A stretch of 10,715 nucleotides of DNA. Origin: Chersky-840 sp035532735 (GTDB lineage: Bacteria; Actinomycetota; Acidimicrobiia; Acidimicrobiales; UBA8190). The translations under genes were made by a program, and so were the position numbers. Shown here piece after piece: positions 1-6,927 of the stretch (positions are counted from its first letter, which is position 1; every line of letters begins with the position of its first letter). The DNA lies in the NCBI GenBank assembly GCA_035532735.1, contig DATKQM010000023.1, positions 1 to 10,715 on the forward strand. The letters run 5' to 3'. A model generated the notes under the pieces. It was not told where the DNA came from. It made no database searches and saw only the letters and a program-made list of their open reading frames with translations.

Positions 1-70
1 CCCATTTGGCGGTGTGGCGGCGATGGGTGGCGGCACCGGGCTCGGGGGGCTCGCTTTGGGTGACCGTCAC
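1..70 (-). CDS. Partial 5' end of the gene after ccmF; possible CcmG/TlpA-like thioredoxin
   Basis: Only the first 23 codons are inside the window. A GTG at 70-68 overlaps the TGA of ccmF (69-67) in a GTGA arrangement, the same junction seen at other steps of this operon. The open frame then continues to the left edge without a stop. The visible peptide is hydrophilic and rich in Pro, Glu, Ala and Thr, ending in a basic stretch (HRRHTAKW). This is what the cytoplasmic N-terminus of a protein anchored by one membrane helix often looks like. In System I operons the gene after ccmF is commonly ccmG (dsbE), a membrane-anchored thioredoxin that reduces apocytochrome CXXCH thiols, and it would be the natural partner of the CcdA encoded upstream. 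No catalytic WCxxC motif is visible because the gene is cut, so the function is inferred from position alone. ccmH or another gene is possible. Confidence 0.55.
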   Translation of the reverse strand, partial: MTVTQSEPPEPGAATHRRHTAKW

Positions 71-2199
71 GGGGAACCGGCCGGGACGGGCTCGGCCACG
101 TGCTTGTCGTCGCCGGGCTCCTCCGACTCGACGTCCTGCGAACCGACATCCTCGGAGTCGACGTTGGAGCGCGCTCGAGGCGGGGCCGCGACACGCTCTG
201 CTTGGGCGTCGCCCGATCCCGTGCTGCCGTCACCGGCCTCCGCGCCGGGGACGGGCGCCGACACGGGGTCGGTGGCGCGCCGCCGCTTCCCGGGGACCGC
301 GGCGAGGGCGGACCCGATCACGAGGAGCAACCCCCCGCCCCACAACCAGACCACGAGCGGTTGCACGGTGACACCGATCGTGACCGGTCCCCCGGCTTTC
401 ACTGGCAGCGCGTCCACGGTGAGATAGACGTCGTCCTCGAGGCTCGAATCGATGGCCGGAGTCCCCACCGCCTCGGTGTTCTGGCCGTACTGGCTCACCG
501 CAGGGAGCAGCGGTCCGTGCCCGTCGACCATGACGAGGGCCTCGGTGGCGGTCCGGGCCGGGGAGCGGATCTGGGTCAGACCGATGAACTTGAGCTCATG
601 GCCGTCGGTCGAGACGACCTGACCCGGGTGCAGCGTCACCTCGCTGCGATGGCCGAACGAGGTCGCCGCGGCGAGAGCAACGGCGATCACCACCACACCG
701 AGGTGGACCACCATGCCGCCATTGGCGCGGCCCACGAGACCCCGCCACGCGCCGGCTCCGCTGCGATGTGCCCCCCGGGCCGAGAGCACGAGCTGCCGGC
801 CGTTGGCAGCGGCTGCGAAGCCACCGAGACCGAAGGCCACGAGCGGTCCGAGGCCCCGGACCCCACTGACCACAGACCCCACGATGACGAGCGCACCTAC
901 CCACGCCGGCACCGTCAACCGGTCGCGCAGCGTGCCCACCGACGTCTTGCGCCAGGGCAGTGCCGGGCCGATCGACATGAGAAAGAGCAGGGCGAGGCCG
1001 ATGGGCAGGGTCATGGCGTTGAAGTAGGGCGCGCCCACGGTGACCTGCTGGCCGCGAAAGGCCTCGTAGAGAAGGGGGAACACCGTTCCGAGGAGCACGA
1101 CGAAGGCAAAGGCGACGAAGAGCAGATTGTTCGCCAAGAACGCGCCTTCCCGGCTGACGACCGCGTCGATGCCGCCGGGTGATCGCAGCCGGTCTCCTCG
1201 CCACGCGATGAGGCCCACGCCCGTGGCCATGACCGCTCCGAAGAAGCCGAGCAGGAGGGGGCCGATGTCGGAGTCGGAGAAGGCGTGCACGGACTCGATC
1301 ACGCCGGACCGGGTGAGGAACGTGCCCAGGATGGTGAGGCTGAAGGTTGCGATCACGAGTGAGAGGTTCCACACGCGCAGCAGGCCGCGTCGTTCTTGGA
1401 CGAGCACCGAATGCAGATAGGCGGTGGCGCACAACCACGGGAGGAACGAGGCGTTCTCAACGGGGTCCCAGGCCCAGAACCCGCCCCACCCCAGCACCTG
1501 GTACGACCACCACGCGCCGAGCACGATCCCCACCGTCAAAAACGCCCACGCGAACAACGTCCATCGGCGGGTGGCGACTTGCCACCCCTCACCGATCCTC
1601 CCGGTGATGAGCGATGCGATGGCAAAGGCGAAGGGAATCGTGAAACCGACGAACCCGAGATAGAGGATGGGAGGGTGGAACGCCACCAACGCGTTGTCCT
1701 GCAACAACACGTTGGGCCCCAACCCGTTGGCCGGCACCGCCCCGGCCACGGTCCGGAACGGATCGGCGGGACCGGCCATCAGCCCGAAGAAGAAGACCGC
1801 CACGACCAGGGCCACCAGTGTCGCCCACGCCACGAGGGGGTCCGCACCTTGGCGGCGGAACCGCCACACCATGGCCACGATGTACCCGGCGAGGATGAGA
1901 CCCCACAACAAGATCGACCCGGCCAGCGCCGACCACATGCCGGTGATGGTGTAGAGCAATGGCGTCGACCTGCTGTTGTTGGCGGCCACGAAGGCGAGGG
2001 AGAAGTCGTGGGTCAAGAGGGCGCGCTCCATCGCCACCGTGGCGATGACCGCGCCCACGAGCACCAGCACCGCGTACAACCGCCCGGTGCGCGCCAATTC
2101 GGGACGATTCCGGGCCAGGCCGAAGGCGATCACCGCCACGCCCACAATCGACGACGCCAAGCCGAGCAGGACGCCGCTGTGCCCGAGGGCGGCGTTCAC
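67..2199 (-). CDS. ccmF: Cytochrome c haem lyase subunit CcmF
   Basis: This is a 710-residue polytopic membrane protein of the CcmF/CcsA haem-handling superfamily. In System I it takes haem from holo-CcmE and attaches it to apocytochrome c on the outer face of the membrane. The tryptophan-rich WWD signature lies at about residues 237-256 (GWGGFWAWDPVENASFLPWL). The four His positions known as haem ligands in E. coli CcmF (H173, H261, H303, H491) have counterparts here at H175 (FHPPILY), H263 (YLHSVLVQ), H305 (SVHAF) and H499 (MVVHLGV). After a last membrane helix near 613-634, a tail of about 70 residues is hydrophilic, Pro/Ala-rich and then acidic, which is unusual for the family. I chose the GTG at 2199 because it overlaps the ccmE stop (GTGA) and the protein then starts like CcmF. 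The open frame extends upstream to 2601, but that part lies across ccmE and is a shadow. Confidence 0.95.
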   Translation of the reverse strand: MNAALGHSGVLLGLASSIVGVAVIAFGLARNRPELARTGRLYAVLVLVGAVIATVAMERALLTHDFSLAFVAANNSRSTPLLYTITGMWSALAGSILLWGLILAGYIVAMVWRFRRQGADPLVAWATLVALVVAVFFFGLMAGPADPFRTVAGAVPANGLGPNVLLQDNALVAFHPPILYLGFVGFTIPFAFAIASLITGRIGEGWQVATRRWTLFAWAFLTVGIVLGAWWSYQVLGWGGFWAWDPVENASFLPWLCATAYLHSVLVQERRGLLRVWNLSLVIATFSLTILGTFLTRSGVIESVHAFSDSDIGPLLLGFFGAVMATGVGLIAWRGDRLRSPGGIDAVVSREGAFLANNLLFVAFAFVVLLGTVFPLLYEAFRGQQVTVGAPYFNAMTLPIGLALLFLMSIGPALPWRKTSVGTLRDRLTVPAWVGALVIVGSVVSGVRGLGPLVAFGLGGFAAAANGRQLVLSARGAHRSGAGAWRGLVGRANGGMVVHLGVVVIAVALAAATSFGHRSEVTLHPGQVVSTDGHELKFIGLTQIRSPARTATEALVMVDGHGPLLPAVSQYGQNTEAVGTPAIDSSLEDDVYLTVDALPVKAGGPVTIGVTVQPLVVWLWGGGLLLVIGSALAAVPGKRRRATDPVSAPVPGAEAGDGSTGSGDAQAERVAAPPRARSNVDSEDVGSQDVESEEPGDDKHVAEPVPAGSP

Positions 2200-2720
2200 C
2201 GCGTGGTCCCGTTCGGTGCCTTGACTCGGTTCGGATGCGCCTGGACATATTGGGCGCTGTGGTCGACGATCAGTTGGTCCGAGACGAACGAGGTCCCCGC
2301 GAAGTGGCCCACCACCACGACCGGGATGTCGGGTTGGAAGAGCTGCGGAGGGTTGCCGTGGTTGACGACGTCGACCTTGTGCTCGGTGCCGGCTGCCACG
2401 AAGGAGACGCCCCCGGGGATGCGGTGGACCGTCCCGGGGACGACGACACCCTCGAGCCGGAAGGTCTGGGACCCGAGCGTGGCCTTGTGGGCGAGCGCCT
2501 GGTCGACGGTCTCGAAATAGTTGAGCGAGCTGCCGAGGCCCTCGACGAGAAGAAAGGCGAACGCCCCCACCAAGACGGCGGCGACACCCCACAGCCGCCA
2601 CCGGTTTCGGCGGCGCTTCGACGCTGGGGGTGCGACGGTATCCGGCGTCCCCGGGCCCGCGGTATCACCAGCGCCGGGCCCCGACATTGACGCGGTGTCC
2701 AGCACGGTCGGCTCGGTCAT
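2196..2720 (-). CDS. ccmE: Cytochrome c-type biogenesis haem chaperone CcmE
   Basis: This is a 174-residue protein. A cytoplasmic N-terminus of about 40 residues, rich in Gly, Pro, Thr and Asp, ends in a basic stretch (KRRRNRWR, 35-42). One transmembrane helix follows (about 43-60), then an outward-facing beta-barrel domain of the OB-fold type. CcmE binds haem covalently and shuttles it from CcmABCD to CcmF. The haem-attachment motif is visible as HSAQY, H154 and Y158, equivalent to H130/Y134 of E. coli CcmE. Other family landmarks are the segments after the helix (LNYFETVDQAL) and RLEGVVVPGTV. The N-terminal extension is longer than in E. coli, where the helix begins within the first ten or so residues. 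The ATG at 2720 overlaps the ccmD stop (ATGA) and the stop overlaps the ccmF start, so translation is probably coupled. No strong Shine-Dalgarno sequence precedes it. Confidence 0.93.
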   Translation of the reverse strand: MTEPTVLDTASMSGPGAGDTAGPGTPDTVAPPASKRRRNRWRLWGVAAVLVGAFAFLLVEGLGSSLNYFETVDQALAHKATLGSQTFRLEGVVVPGTVHRIPGGVSFVAAGTEHKVDVVNHGNPPQLFQPDIPVVVVGHFAGTSFVSDQLIVDHSAQYVQAHPNRVKAPNGTTR

Positions 2721-2845
2721 GGCTGGCGCGACGCGTCGGTCCGAGCAGCCGAACGTTCCAAGCGTTGACGCCGACGCCAGAGGATCGCCGCGTACGCCGA
2801 CAACACACCGAAGGCGATGACGTAGCCGGCGTCGATGTAGCTCAT
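2717..2845 (-). CDS. ccmD: Small membrane haem-exporter subunit CcmD
   Basis: This is a 42-residue protein with one membrane helix (about residues 5-23, YIDAGYVIAFGVLSAYAAILW) followed by a strongly basic cytoplasmic tail (RRRQRLERSAAR). That layout, with a Tyr/Ala-rich helix followed by RRR, is typical of CcmD. CcmD is needed to release holo-CcmE from the CcmABC complex. It sits in the canonical position between ccmC and ccmE. The ATG at 2845 lies 28 bases after the ccmC stop, the longest gap inside the ccm cluster, and the stop overlaps the ccmE start by four bases. The same frame is open far upstream (to 3454), but that part is an Arg/Cys-rich shadow of ccmC. Sequence conservation in this family is very low, so the call rests on size, topology and position. 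Confidence 0.85.
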   Translation of the reverse strand: MSYIDAGYVIAFGVLSAYAAILWRRRQRLERSAARTDASRQP

Positions 2846-2873
2846 GGGTTGGGTCTCGTGCCGGGTGAGGGCG

Positions 2874-3662
2874 TCATGCCAATGCACCCCCCGGGTCCGT
2901 GAGGGGACCCTTGCCTTCGGCCCAACGCTCGCGCAGGGCGACTTCGAGTGCTGAGTCCTGGAGTTGCTCGGACAACACCTCGACCCGGTAGCGAATGGCG
3001 AGCATCCACGCGAACAACAAGGTGAAGGCGACGAACCCGAGCAGCAGCGTCCACGCCATCGAGCCGTGGATGGTGGGCGACAGATTGGCGTTGAGCACCG
3101 TGGCCCCTTGGTGCAGGGTGTGCCACCAGTCCACCGAGAAGTGCACGATGGGGACGTCCACGGCCGCCACGAGAGCGACCACGGCGCTGCGTCGGGCCCG
3201 GGAGTCGGGGTCGGCGGGCACCCGCCGCACCGCCATGTACCCGAGCAGGAGGAGGAGCAACAAGGCCGTCGACGTGAGTCGGGCATCCCAGGCCCACCAC
3301 ACACCCCAGGTGGGGCGACCCCAGATCGAGCCCGTGACGAGCGTGAGTGCGGTGAACACGATGCCCACCTCGACAGCCGACACCGCCAACCGGTCCCAGA
3401 ACCGGCTCCGCGTCCGGGGCCACAGCCACAAGACGCTCGAGCCCGCCGCCACACCGAAGGCGAGGTAGAGAGCCACCCAGGCGATGGGCGGGTGGATATA
3501 GACCAACCGGACCAGGTTGTGCTGGACCTGGTCCGGTGGTGTCACCCACAGTCCGAGCCAGATCGTTCCGGCCAGGGCCAGGGCGGCCGCGATCCCGAGA
3601 CCTCGCACGATCCACGTGGCGCGCGCGCTCCACGGCGCCACGGCCGGGTCCGTCGAGCTCAC
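2874..3662 (-). CDS. ccmC: Haem handling / export protein CcmC
   Basis: This is a 262-residue membrane protein with about six helices, belonging to the same haem-handling superfamily as CcmF. CcmC presents haem to CcmE and is required for the covalent CcmE-haem adduct. The WWD domain is at about residues 114-130 (WGRPTWGVWWAWDARLT). The two haem-ligand His residues correspond to H57 (YIHPP) and H184 (WWHTLHQG), the latter in the same local sequence as E. coli H184. Length is close to the family norm of about 245. The start is a GTG at 3662 that overlaps the ccmB TGA (GTGA); the protein then begins MSSTDPAVAP with the first helix near 19-40. The C-terminus after the last helix is a charged tail (about 225-262). 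Confidence 0.95.
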   Translation of the reverse strand: MSSTDPAVAPWSARATWIVRGLGIAAALALAGTIWLGLWVTPPDQVQHNLVRLVYIHPPIAWVALYLAFGVAAGSSVLWLWPRTRSRFWDRLAVSAVEVGIVFTALTLVTGSIWGRPTWGVWWAWDARLTSTALLLLLLLGYMAVRRVPADPDSRARRSAVVALVAAVDVPIVHFSVDWWHTLHQGATVLNANLSPTIHGSMAWTLLLGFVAFTLLFAWMLAIRYRVEVLSEQLQDSALEVALRERWAEGKGPLTDPGGALA

Positions 3663-4330
3663 GACGCCTCCTGGAGCGGTCCGAAGATGACAACCCCCAA
3701 GGCGAGGTACACCGCCGCGAAGACGAGCAGGAGTCGAACCCAGGGATCACCGGCACTCCCGACCCCGATCCCCAAAGCGGCCTGCCACGCCCGCGTCCCC
3801 GCCAACAGGACCGGAGCTGCCACGGGAAGGAACAAGAACGGCAACAAGGTCTCGCGCACCCGTAGTCCCGCCGCCAGGGCGCCATACAGCGTGCCCGCCG
3901 CGGCCAGGCCGGCGGTTCCGGCGAGGCCTGCCACCACGATGGACCCGTAGGACCGGATGTGCGAGCCGTACAGGACGACGATGCCGGCGGTGAGCACCAC
4001 CTCGAGAAGCACCATCTCCAGTGCCACCGCCGCGGTCTTGCCCAGGAAGACCCCGGCGGGATCGAGCCCCGACAAGCGCAGGCCGTCGCGCGCGCCCTCG
4101 GGAGCCTCGAGGGCGAAGCTCCGCTGCACGGCGAGCACGCTGGCGAAGAGCACGGCCATCCAGAACAGTCCCGGCGCGGCGTGAGCCATCGGGGCGCGAT
4201 CGGGCCCGAGAGCGAATGCGAACAGGACCAGGACCAGGACCGCCACGGGTACGACCTGGTGCAGGACGACGCGCGACCGAAGCTCGATGCGCAGGTCCTT
4301 TCCCGCCACGAGCACGCTGTCACGCCACAT
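3659..4330 (-). CDS. ccmB: Haem exporter ABC permease CcmB
   Basis: This is a 223-residue integral membrane protein, essentially the same length as E. coli CcmB (220). It is the permease-like partner of the ATPase CcmA in the CcmABCD complex, which uses ATP to release haem-loaded CcmE. Family traits visible are the N-terminal charged segment KDLRIELRSR (11-20), the cytoplasmic loop containing LRLSGLDPAGVFLGKT (about 84-99), and the pattern GLRVRETLLPFLFLPVAAPVLLAG (about 155-178) before the last helices. About six membrane helices are apparent. I chose the ATG at 4330, whose start region overlaps the last 11 bases of ccmA. The open frame runs further upstream to 4546, but there it is an Arg/Ser/Cys-rich shadow of ccmA. 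A GTG two codons upstream (4336) is a possible alternative start. Confidence 0.93.
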   Translation of the reverse strand: MWRDSVLVAGKDLRIELRSRVVLHQVVPVAVLVLVLFAFALGPDRAPMAHAAPGLFWMAVLFASVLAVQRSFALEAPEGARDGLRLSGLDPAGVFLGKTAAVALEMVLLEVVLTAGIVVLYGSHIRSYGSIVVAGLAGTAGLAAAGTLYGALAAGLRVRETLLPFLFLPVAAPVLLAGTRAWQAALGIGVGSAGDPWVRLLLVFAAVYLALGVVIFGPLQEAS

Positions 4331-5042
4331 GGACACTCCCGGAAACCGCTCGCAGCGTGTCGGGGGGCGGCACCGGTCGGCGCGCCGTGGCACCCACGTG
4401 GCGGACCTCGACGACGCGCCCCCCCACGAGCGACACCACCCGGTCGGCCAGAGGCCACGACTCCTCGGGCTCGTGTGACGCCAGAAGCACGGTGGCGCCC
4501 TGTGCGACGACCTCGGCCACGATCTCGCCGAGCACCACCCTGGCATCCGCGTCGAGTCCGGCGTGAGGTTCGTCGAGGAGCCAAAGTTCGGGACGACGCG
4601 CCACGAGCACAGCGAGCGCCACCCGCCGACGCTGGCCGGCGGACAGTCGTCCCACCGGAGTACGTCGCACCCTGCCCCCGAGCTCGAGGCGATCGAGCAC
4701 GGCGTCGACGTTCGACAGACTCCCTCCCGCCGCCCTCACCGCGAAGCGGACGTTCTCGACGACGGTGAGGTCGTCGTAGAGAGCCGCGGCGTGGCCGAGC
4801 ATGCCCACGCGCCGACGAAGGGCAGGCGCGTCGTGGCGGAGATCGCATCCGAGCACGGTGCCCTCGCCCCCCGTCAGTGGGAGCAGGCCCGCGCACACCC
4901 GCAACACACTCGTCTTTCCCGCCCCGTTCGGCCCTTCGAGAACGACCACTTCACCCTGGGCGACGGCGAGATCGACGCCGGCCAGGGCCGGAAACCGCCC
5001 GGTCACACAAACGGCGGTACTGAGGTGGACTGCGGGGGCCAT
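4320..5042 (-). CDS. ccmA: Haem exporter ATP-binding protein CcmA
   Basis: This is a 240-residue ABC-type ATPase, the first gene of the ccm cluster. The motifs are complete and in order: Walker A GPNGAGKT (37-44), ABC signature LSAGQ (133-137), Walker B LWLLDEP (153-159) and the switch histidine H190 (LLASHEPEE). The short single-domain layout, with the beginning of a CcmA-like sequence (GRFPALAGVDLAVAQGEVVVLEG), and the ccmB gene directly downstream identify it as CcmA rather than a generic ABC ATPase. It powers release of holo-CcmE from the CcmC/CcmD platform. E. coli CcmA is about 205 residues; the extra 30 or so here are a C-terminal extension containing RRPVPPPDTL. ATG 5042 is preceded by a TAGCAT box 12 bases upstream, suggesting that it heads its own transcript with a very short leader. 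Confidence 0.94.
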   Translation of the reverse strand: MAPAVHLSTAVCVTGRFPALAGVDLAVAQGEVVVLEGPNGAGKTSVLRVCAGLLPLTGGEGTVLGCDLRHDAPALRRRVGMLGHAAALYDDLTVVENVRFAVRAAGGSLSNVDAVLDRLELGGRVRRTPVGRLSAGQRRRVALAVLVARRPELWLLDEPHAGLDADARVVLGEIVAEVVAQGATVLLASHEPEESWPLADRVVSLVGGRVVEVRHVGATARRPVPPPDTLRAVSGSVHVA

Positions 5043-5054
5043 GGCCTGGCGCCC

Positions 5055-5060
5055 ATGCTA
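5055..5060 (-). promoter_or_regulatory. Putative -10 box of the ccm operon (TAGCAT)
   Basis: On the minus strand TAGCAT ends 12 bases before the ccmA ATG. A weak -35-like TTGGAA (5085-5080) lies 19 bases further upstream, a longer spacer than the 17 usually preferred. Transcription starting about 7 bases after the box would give a leader of only a few nucleotides. The box matches the TAnnnT pattern seen before three other genes in this window. It was found by eye only, without any scoring. Confidence 0.4.
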
Positions 5061-5061
5061 C

Positions 5062-5072
5062 GGGGGACCCCC
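5062..5072. repeat. 11-base inverted repeat GGGGGACCCCC upstream of ccmA
   Basis: A perfect palindrome (five G, one central A, five C) lies between the proposed -35 and -10 elements of ccmA. The one-base centre makes it unlikely to fold as a hairpin in RNA, but it could be a site for a dimeric DNA-binding protein. Chance occurrence in such GC-rich DNA is quite possible, and no second copy was noticed in the window. Confidence 0.25.
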
Positions 5073-5117
5073 TCTGTGATTCCAAGCGGGAGCCGCCCCT
5101 GCCAGGGCGAGGCTGCG

Positions 5118-5903
5118 TCAGCTCACCGTCAGGCGGCTGAGACCGACACCTCTGAGCACATCAGCGGTCAAAGAGGACAACCAGTGGAGGTTGTCGGTGA
5201 GCAGCAACACACCGAAAACCACCAAAGCGGCGCCCGAAACCATGTTGACGAGGAACAGGCGCCGTTTGAACCGGGCGAACAGCGAGGTGAGCCGGCCGAA
5301 GGCAAGCCCGGTGGCGAGGAACGGCACACCGAGACCCAGTGAATAGGCGACGAGCAGGGCCACGCCGGAGGTGAGCGTGGCCCTGGTGGCGGCCAGCCCG
5401 AGGACTCCTCCGAGGACCGGCCCGATACACGGCGTCCATCCGAAGGCGAAGGCCATGCCGAGCACCGGCGGCGCCCAGGCCCCCAGGCGCGAGGGTAAGG
5501 GGTGGAAGCGCCGCTCACGCAGAAGCCGACCGGGGGCGGCGAAGCCGATCATGGACACCCCGAACACCACCACGAGCGCCCCAGCGACGATGTCGAGCTG
5601 TCGCTGATGGCCGAGGAGGAGATGGCCGAGGCCCGAAGCGGCAGCACCTAGGGCGGTGAACACGATGGTGAAGCCGGCCACGAAGCCGAGCACGCCCCGC
5701 ACGAGTGGACCCGTGTCACGGGTGGCTCCCGCCTCGATCTCGGTGGCCGACAGCCCCGACACCATCGACACGTACCCGGGGACGAGGGGCAGCACGCACG
5801 GTGAGAGGAACGACAACATCCCCGCGCCGAATGCGACGAGCACACCCAGAGGGTCGGCCGAGATGGTGGCGTGTGCGCTCAGTGCCGCCGACATCGTCAT
5901 CAT
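5118..5903 (-). CDS. ccdA: Cytochrome c biogenesis thiol-reductant transporter CcdA
   Basis: This is a 261-residue membrane protein of the CcdA/DsbD transmembrane family. It moves electrons from cytoplasmic thioredoxin across the membrane to extracytoplasmic thioredoxin-like proteins that keep apocytochrome haem-binding cysteines reduced. The two redox cysteines sit in their family motifs: C36 in SFLSPCVLPLVPGY and C159 in FGWTPCIGPVLGG. Six hydrophobic segments are apparent, at roughly 18-48, 68-92, 104-122, 145-170, 175-200 and 215-236. There is no DsbD-type N- or C-terminal thioredoxin domain. ATGs at 5903, 5900 and 5894 are all possible starts, with no strong Shine-Dalgarno sequence to decide. 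It lies 24 bases after gmd and 75 bases before ccmA on the same strand, so it probably shares the gmd transcript while serving the Ccm pathway. Confidence 0.92.
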   Translation of the reverse strand: MMTMSAALSAHATISADPLGVLVAFGAGMLSFLSPCVLPLVPGYVSMVSGLSATEIEAGATRDTGPLVRGVLGFVAGFTIVFTALGAAASGLGHLLLGHQRQLDIVAGALVVVFGVSMIGFAAPGRLLRERRFHPLPSRLGAWAPPVLGMAFAFGWTPCIGPVLGGVLGLAATRATLTSGVALLVAYSLGLGVPFLATGLAFGRLTSLFARFKRRLFLVNMVSGAALVVFGVLLLTDNLHWLSSLTADVLRGVGLSRLTVS

Positions 5904-5927
5904 GACGCCGGCGGCGTCGCCTCGGGC

Positions 5928-6896
5928 TCAGCGGTTCTGCACACGGAGCAGCTCCACGTCGGCGTCCACCATCATGGCGACCAGATCGGCGAAGGTCACG
6001 GTCTTCTCCCACTTGAGCAGAGTCTTCGCCTTGGTGGCGTCGCCCACGAGGAGGTCCACCTCGGCGGGACGCAGGAACTTGTCGTCGACCACGACATGCT
6101 CGTGCCAGTCGAGGCCGACATGCGCAAAGGCGATCTCACACAGCTCGCGTACCGAATGGGTCTCCCCCGTCGACACCACGAAATCGTCAGGCTGGTCTTG
6201 CTGGAGCATCAACCACATGGCCCGGACATAGTCACCGGCAAATCCCCAGTCGCGCTGGGCGTCGAGGTTGCCGAGGAAGAGCTTGTCGTCCATGCCCGCC
6301 GCGATCCGGGCCACGCCGTGGCTCACCTTGCGGGTCACGAACTCGAGCCCCCGACGAGGGCTCTCGTGGTTGAACAACATCCCCGACGATGCGTGCAGCC
6401 CGTAGCTCTCGCGGTAATTCACGGTGATCCAGTGGCCGTACACCTTGGCCACCCCGTACGGGCTGCGTGGATAGAACGGCGTCCCTTCGTTCTGGGGGAC
6501 CTCCTGCACCTTGCCGAACATCTCCGACGACGACGCCTGGTAGAAGCGAATCTCGGGATCGGCGATCCGGATGGCGTCGAGCACACGCGTCACCCCGAGC
6601 GCGGTCGTCTCGCCGGTCAGGACGGGCTGGGTCCACGAGGTCTGTACGAAGGACTGGGCTGCGAGGTTGTAGACCTCGGCCGGCCGGTGCTCGCGCAGGA
6701 TTCCAATCAGTGAGATCTCGTCGAGCAGGTCCCCCGCCACGAGCGAGACCCGATCCTGGATATGGGCGATGCGCTCGAAGTTCAGCGTGGAGGACCGACG
6801 CACCATGCCGATCACCTCGTAGCCCTCCTCCAAGAGGAGCTCGGCCAGGTACGACCCGTCCTGGCCGGTGATTCCGGTGATCAGAGCCTTACGCAT
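5928..6896 (-). CDS. gmd: GDP-mannose 4,6-dehydratase
   Basis: This is a 322-residue extended short-chain dehydrogenase/reductase. It converts GDP-D-mannose to GDP-4-keto-6-deoxy-D-mannose, the precursor of GDP-fucose, GDP-rhamnose and related deoxysugars. Visible motifs are the NAD(P)-binding glycine pattern GITGQDGSY (8-16) with VRRSS (32-36) for the cofactor phosphate, and LAAQSFV (78-84). The active-site stretch SSSEMFG (122-128) is followed by Y147 and K151 in SPYGVAKVYGHW, and RDWGFAGDYVRAMW (about 215-228) contacts the nucleotide sugar. All catalytic residues are present, and the length is at the short end of the family. No second-step enzyme (GMER, Rmd) is in the window. It starts at ATG 6896, 31 bases after the hydratase stop. 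That gap contains no obvious promoter, so co-transcription is likely. A glycosyltransferase gene nearby is a possible but unproven consumer of the product. Confidence 0.94.
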   Translation of the reverse strand: MRKALITGITGQDGSYLAELLLEEGYEVIGMVRRSSTLNFERIAHIQDRVSLVAGDLLDEISLIGILREHRPAEVYNLAAQSFVQTSWTQPVLTGETTALGVTRVLDAIRIADPEIRFYQASSSEMFGKVQEVPQNEGTPFYPRSPYGVAKVYGHWITVNYRESYGLHASSGMLFNHESPRRGLEFVTRKVSHGVARIAAGMDDKLFLGNLDAQRDWGFAGDYVRAMWLMLQQDQPDDFVVSTGETHSVRELCEIAFAHVGLDWHEHVVVDDKFLRPAEVDLLVGDATKAKTLLKWEKTVTFADLVAMMVDADVELLRVQNR

Positions 6897-6927
6897 TCGT
6901 CACTCGCTTCGTCGATCTGGCATGGTC

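Noticed and set aside
1396..2520. A 374-codon plus-strand open frame opposite ccmF/ccmE
   Set aside because: It is antisense to recognised genes, His/Arg/Gly-rich, with no recognisable domain. Other long plus-strand frames at 100-1182, 2964-3950 and 3959-4768 are rejected for the same reason.
2200..2601. An in-frame extension of ccmF by 134 codons upstream of 2199
   Set aside because: It overlaps the well-supported ccmE gene in another frame and is an Arg/Pro/Gly-rich composition typical of shadow translation; the GTGA coupling at 2199 explains the start.
2842..4896. A 684-codon minus-strand open frame across ccmA-ccmC
   Set aside because: It is out of frame with three genes that have clear motifs and is extremely rich in Arg, Ser and Gly; a by-product of high GC at third codon positions.
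5094..5109. A small hairpin CGCCC-CTGCCA-GGGCG just after ccdA as a terminator
   Set aside because: The stem is only five base pairs and there is no T-tract on either strand; such short stems are frequent in GC-rich DNA.
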